Made by a program: the position numbers and the translations under genes. A stretch of 64,000 nucleotides of DNA from Ligustrum vulgare. Its lineage: Eukaryota > Streptophyta > Magnoliopsida > Lamiales > Oleaceae. Shown piece by piece: positions 60,415 through 64,000 of this stretch (the first letter of the stretch is position 1; every line of letters starts with the position of its first letter). The stretch is from positions 28,142,852 to 28,206,851 of the forward strand of contig OY743171.1 of the NCBI GenBank assembly GCA_963555705.1, given 5' to 3'. The notes under the pieces were generated by a model. That model saw only the letters and a list, made by a program, of their open reading frames with translations. It made no database searches and was not told the DNA's origin.

Positions 60415-60597
60415 TTTGGTATCAGAGCTTGGCTCTAAATCCAGGTTTTGATATAATTCTTGTTTTGTTTCATTTTTTTTTTTCTTTCTTTCTTCATTAG
60501 ATTTCATTGTTCTTGAGCCATCGTTGAAACAATAGTAGATTCTTGGGTTTCTTGAAATTCTTCACTATTTCAAGATTGGTCTAGTTTCAATTTTTGT
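60415..60597 (+). mobile_element. Truncated second leader of element 4 after its 3' LTR
   Basis: Repeats 54281-54463 (TTTGGTATCAGAGCTTGG through CAATTTTTGTC) and then breaks into satellite GTCTTTCTTCACGTAG. The shared bases TGTC at the break suggest end-joining at microhomology. Confidence 0.93.
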
Positions 60598-63500
60598 CTT
60601 TCTTCACGTAGTTGTACTTTTTCTAAGTAGTGCATTCTCTAAGTGTTTTTATCATAGCTTATTCTACCAATGAACCATTTCAATTGTCCAAAGTGTATTG
60701 GAGAGAACAGTGGAAGTCCCAAAATTATTCCTGAAAAGGGAGTTCCCAATCCTAAGGGTTTATTATACTAAAAAAAATAGTCTCAATTTCTAATTGAAAA
60801 AAAATTGATTCACAATACTTGCGGGTTTTCAATTTCAAATTGCATCCTTTGGTCGTCTTCGACCATAATTTTGACTCCATCCTTCTCTTCCCACATATCA
60901 TTTCTTATACAATGCCCTTTTGACACGTTTTGAAAACTCTTGTGTGGTTTGAATAATGTCTTTCTTCACGTGGTTGTACTTTTATTAAGTAGTGCATTAT
61001 TCTCTTGGTGTCTTAATCATAGCTTATTCTACCAACGAACGATTTCAATTGTCTAAATTGCATTGAAAGGAACATTGAAAGCCCCAAACTATTCTTCAAA
61101 ACAGAATTCCAAATCCAAAGGGTTTCTACTCAAAAAAAGAGTCTCAATCTCTAACATAAAAAATCTGACTCAAAAATTGCATCCCCTGGTCTTCGTCGAC
61201 CATAATTTTTCCTCCAACCTTCTTCCCACATATCATTTCTTTTATAATGCCATTTTTAACATGTTCTTGCAGTCTTGTCTGGTACGAATAATGTCTTTCT
61301 TCACGTAGTTGTACTTTTTCAAAGTAGTGTATTCTCTCGGTGTTTTTATCATTGCTTATTCTACCAATGAACCATTTCAATTGTCCAAAGTGTATTGGAG
61401 AGAACCGTGGAAGTCCCAAAATTATTCCTGAAAAGGGACTCCAAATCCTAAGGGTAAAATTATACTAAAAAAAAAATAGTCTCAATTTCTAATTGAAAAA
61501 AAAAATTGATTCACAATACTTGCGGGTTTTCAATTTCAAATTGCATCCCTTGGTCGTCTTCGACCATAATTTTGACTCCATCCTTCTTCCCACATATCAT
61601 TTCTTATATAATTCCCATTTGACACGTTTTGAAAACTCTTGTGTGGTTTGAATAATGTCTTTCTTTATGTGGTTGTACTTTTATTAAGTAGTGCATTATT
61701 CACGTAGTTGTACTTTTTCTAAGTAGTGCATTCTCTCGGTGTTTTTATCATTGCTTATTCTACCAATGAACCAGTTCAATTGTCCAAAGTGTATTGGAGA
61801 GAACCGTGGAAGTCCCAAAATTATTCCTGAAAAGGGACTCCAAATCCTAAGGGTAAAATTATACTAAAAAAAAAATAGTCTCAATTTCTAATTGAAAAAA
61901 AAATTGATTCACAATACTTGCGGGTTTTCAATTTCAAATTGCATCCCTTGGTCGTCTTCGACCATAATTTTGACTCCATCCTTCTTCCCACATATCATTT
62001 CTTATATAATTCCCATTTGACACGTTTTGAAAACTCTTGTGTGGTTTGAATAATGTCTTTCTTCACGTGGTTGTACTTTTATTAAGTAGTGCATTATTCA
62101 CGTAGTTGTACTTTTTCTAAGTAGTGCATTCTCTCGGTGTTTTTATCATAGCTTATTCTACCAATGAACCATTTCAATTGTCCAAAGTGTATTGGAGAGA
62201 ACAGTGGAAGTCCCAAAATTATTCCTGAAAAGGGAGTTCCCAATCCTAAGGGTTTATCATACTAAAAAAAATAGTCTCAATTTCTAATTGAAAAAAAATT
62301 GATTCACAATAATTGCGGGTTTTCAATTTCAAATTGCATCCCTTGGTGACTGTCTTCGACCATAATTTTTACTCCATCCTTCTTCCCACATATCATTTCT
62401 TATATAATTCCCATTTGACACGTTTTGAAAACTCTTGTGTGGTTTGAGTAATGTCTTTCTTCACGTGGTTGTACTTTCATTAAGTAGTGCATTATTCACG
62501 TAGTTGTACTTTTTCTAAGTAGTGCATTCTCTCGGTGTTTTTATCATAGCTTATTCTACCAATGAACCATTTCAATTGTCCAAAGTGTATTGGAGAGAAC
62601 AGTGGAAGTCCCAAAATTATTCCTGAAAAGGGAGTTCCCAATCCTAAGGGTTTATTATACTAAAAAAAATAGTCTCAATTTCTAATTGAAAAAAATTGAT
62701 TCACAATAATTGCGGGTTTTCAATTTCAAATTGCATCCCTTGGTGACTGCCTTCGACCATAATTTTGACTCCATCCATCTTCCCACATATCATTTCTTAT
62801 AGAATTCCCATTTGACACGTTTTGAAAACTCTTGTGTGGTTTGAATACTGTCTTTCTTCACGTGGTTGCACTTTTACTAAGTAGTGCATTATTCTCTTGG
62901 TGTCTTAATCATAGCTTATTCTACCAACGAACGATTTCAATTGTCTAAATTGCATTGAAAGGAACACTGAAAGCCCCAAAACTATTCTTGAAAACAGAAT
63001 TCCAAATCCAAAGGGTTTCTACTCAAAAAAAGAGTCTCAATCTCTAACTTAAAAAATCTGACTCAAAAATTGAGTCCCCAGGTCTTCGTCGACCATAATT
63101 TTTCCTCCAACCTTCTTCCCACATATCATTTCTTTTATAATGCCATTTTTATCATGTTCCTGTAGTCTTTTCTGGTATGAATAATGTCTTTCTTCACGTA
63201 GTTGTACTTTTTCTAAGTAGTGCATTCTCTAAGTGTTTTTATCATAGCTTATTCTACCAATGAACCATTTCAATTGTCCAAAGTGTATTGGAGAGAACCG
63301 TGGAAGTCCCAAAATTATTCCTGAAAAGGGACTCCAAATCCTAAGGGTTTATTATACTAAAAAAAAATAGTCTCAATTTCTAATTGAAAAAAAATTGATT
63401 TACAATACTTGCGGGTTTTCAATTTCAAATTGCATCCCTTGGTCGTCTTCGACCATAATTTTGACTCCATCCTTCTTCCCACATATCATTTCTTATATAA

Positions 63501-64000
63501 TTCCCATTTGACACGTTTTGAAAACTCTTGTGTGGTTTGAATAATGTCTTTCTTCACGTGGTTGTACTTTTATTAAGTAGTGCATTATTCCCGTAGTTGT
63601 ACTTTTTCTAAGTAGTGGATTCTCTCGGTGTTTTTATCATAACTTATTCTACCAATGAACCATTTCAATTTTCCAAAGTGTATTGGAGAGAACAGTGGAA
63701 GTCCCAAAATCATTCCTGAAAAGGGAGTTCCCAATCCTAAGGGTTTATTATACTAAAAAAAATAGTCTCAATTTCTAATTGAAAAAAAATTGATTCACAA
63801 TACTTGCGGGTTTTCAATTTCAAATTGCATCCCTTGGTCGTCTTCGACCATAATTTTGACTCCATCCTTCTCTTCCCACATATCATTTCTTATACAATGC
63901 CCTTTTGACACGTTTTGAAAACTCTTGTGTGGTTTGAATAATGTCTTTCTTCACGTGGTTGTACTTTTACTAAGTAGTGCATTATTCTCTTGGTGTCTTA
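60598..64000. repeat. Satellite array, segment 6
   Basis: A, B and C monomers, more diverged than in segment 3. Examples are GGGTAAAATTATAC in two A units and TGACTGTCTTCGACC in B units (also seen near 12080, 43070 and 46955). It runs off the window. No genes. Confidence 0.95.

Larger units (their letters stand above)
53444..60597 (+). mobile_element. Element 4: CRM-like Ty3/gypsy chromovirus, complete plus an extra partial leader
   Basis: LTR (53444-54280), interior (54281-59577), LTR (59578-60414), then 183 bp (60415-60597) that repeat the primer site and leader start (54281-54463) before satellite resumes at GTCTTTCTTCACG. The 837-bp LTRs differ at about four positions. The single gag-pol frame is intact, so the element may be autonomous. 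No target duplication can be identified because the right end is not an original end. The layout fits an LTR-interior-LTR-interior product whose right part was deleted. Lineage CRM is inferred from the polymerase motifs and from coding sequence extending into the 3' LTR. Confidence 0.92.

Overview
The window is nuclear DNA of a flowering plant, most likely a eudicot. It is an AT-rich satellite array interrupted by LTR retrotransposons whose primer-binding sites match plant initiator-Met tRNA (TGGTATCAGAG). The array runs off both ends of the window. There is no ordinary single-copy host gene. No database search was possible, so family names rest on motifs read by eye.

Satellite (1-2507, 11502-14781, 24329-43897, 44801-47783, 51316-53443, 60598-64000): diverged monomers of roughly 360-430 bp of three types (A, B, C). 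They form higher-order repeats of about 1191 bp (ABC), 1887 bp (ABCBC) and one 1493-bp form with an A/B hybrid monomer. Longer segmental duplications are superimposed.

Element 1 (2508-11501, + strand; 2162-bp LTRs; target duplication TGAAC) lacks gag-pol apart from a decayed chromodomain fragment. It carries an antisense cassette (about 6528-8566) with two uninterrupted genes: a 199-aa protein with a zinc finger like the nucleic-acid-binding proteins of flexuous plant RNA viruses, and a 217-aa intronless LOG-type cytokinin-activating phosphoribohydrolase. Its LTR holds an array of about 23 GTAAGTAT motifs inside a predicted intron. This element is the most unusual object here.

Element 2 (14782-24328, - strand; 2586-bp LTRs; target duplication ATAAT) is a relative of element 1 without the cassette. 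It keeps a broken Tekay/Del-type integrase and chromodomain, so both elements look like non-autonomous chromovirus derivatives.

Element 4 (53444-60414, + strand; 837-bp LTRs) is an apparently intact Ty3/gypsy chromovirus with one 1638-codon gag-pol frame that ends inside its own 3' LTR, as in CRM (centromeric) elements. A second copy of its 5' leader follows the 3' LTR, so the locus is a recombined remnant. Element 3 (47784-51315, - strand; 903-bp LTRs; target duplication CTTCT) has one gag-like frame and shares U5, primer site and TTACGGCCGTAA palindrome arrays with element 4. It looks like its non-autonomous partner. A solo LTR of element 3 (43898-44800) has the same target duplication at the equivalent satellite position, because the segment was duplicated after insertion.

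A homogenised higher-order satellite, very young nested LTR elements, a CRM-like element with a non-autonomous partner, and no host genes together suggest a centromere or pericentromere. This is inference; nothing in the sequence shows centromere function directly.
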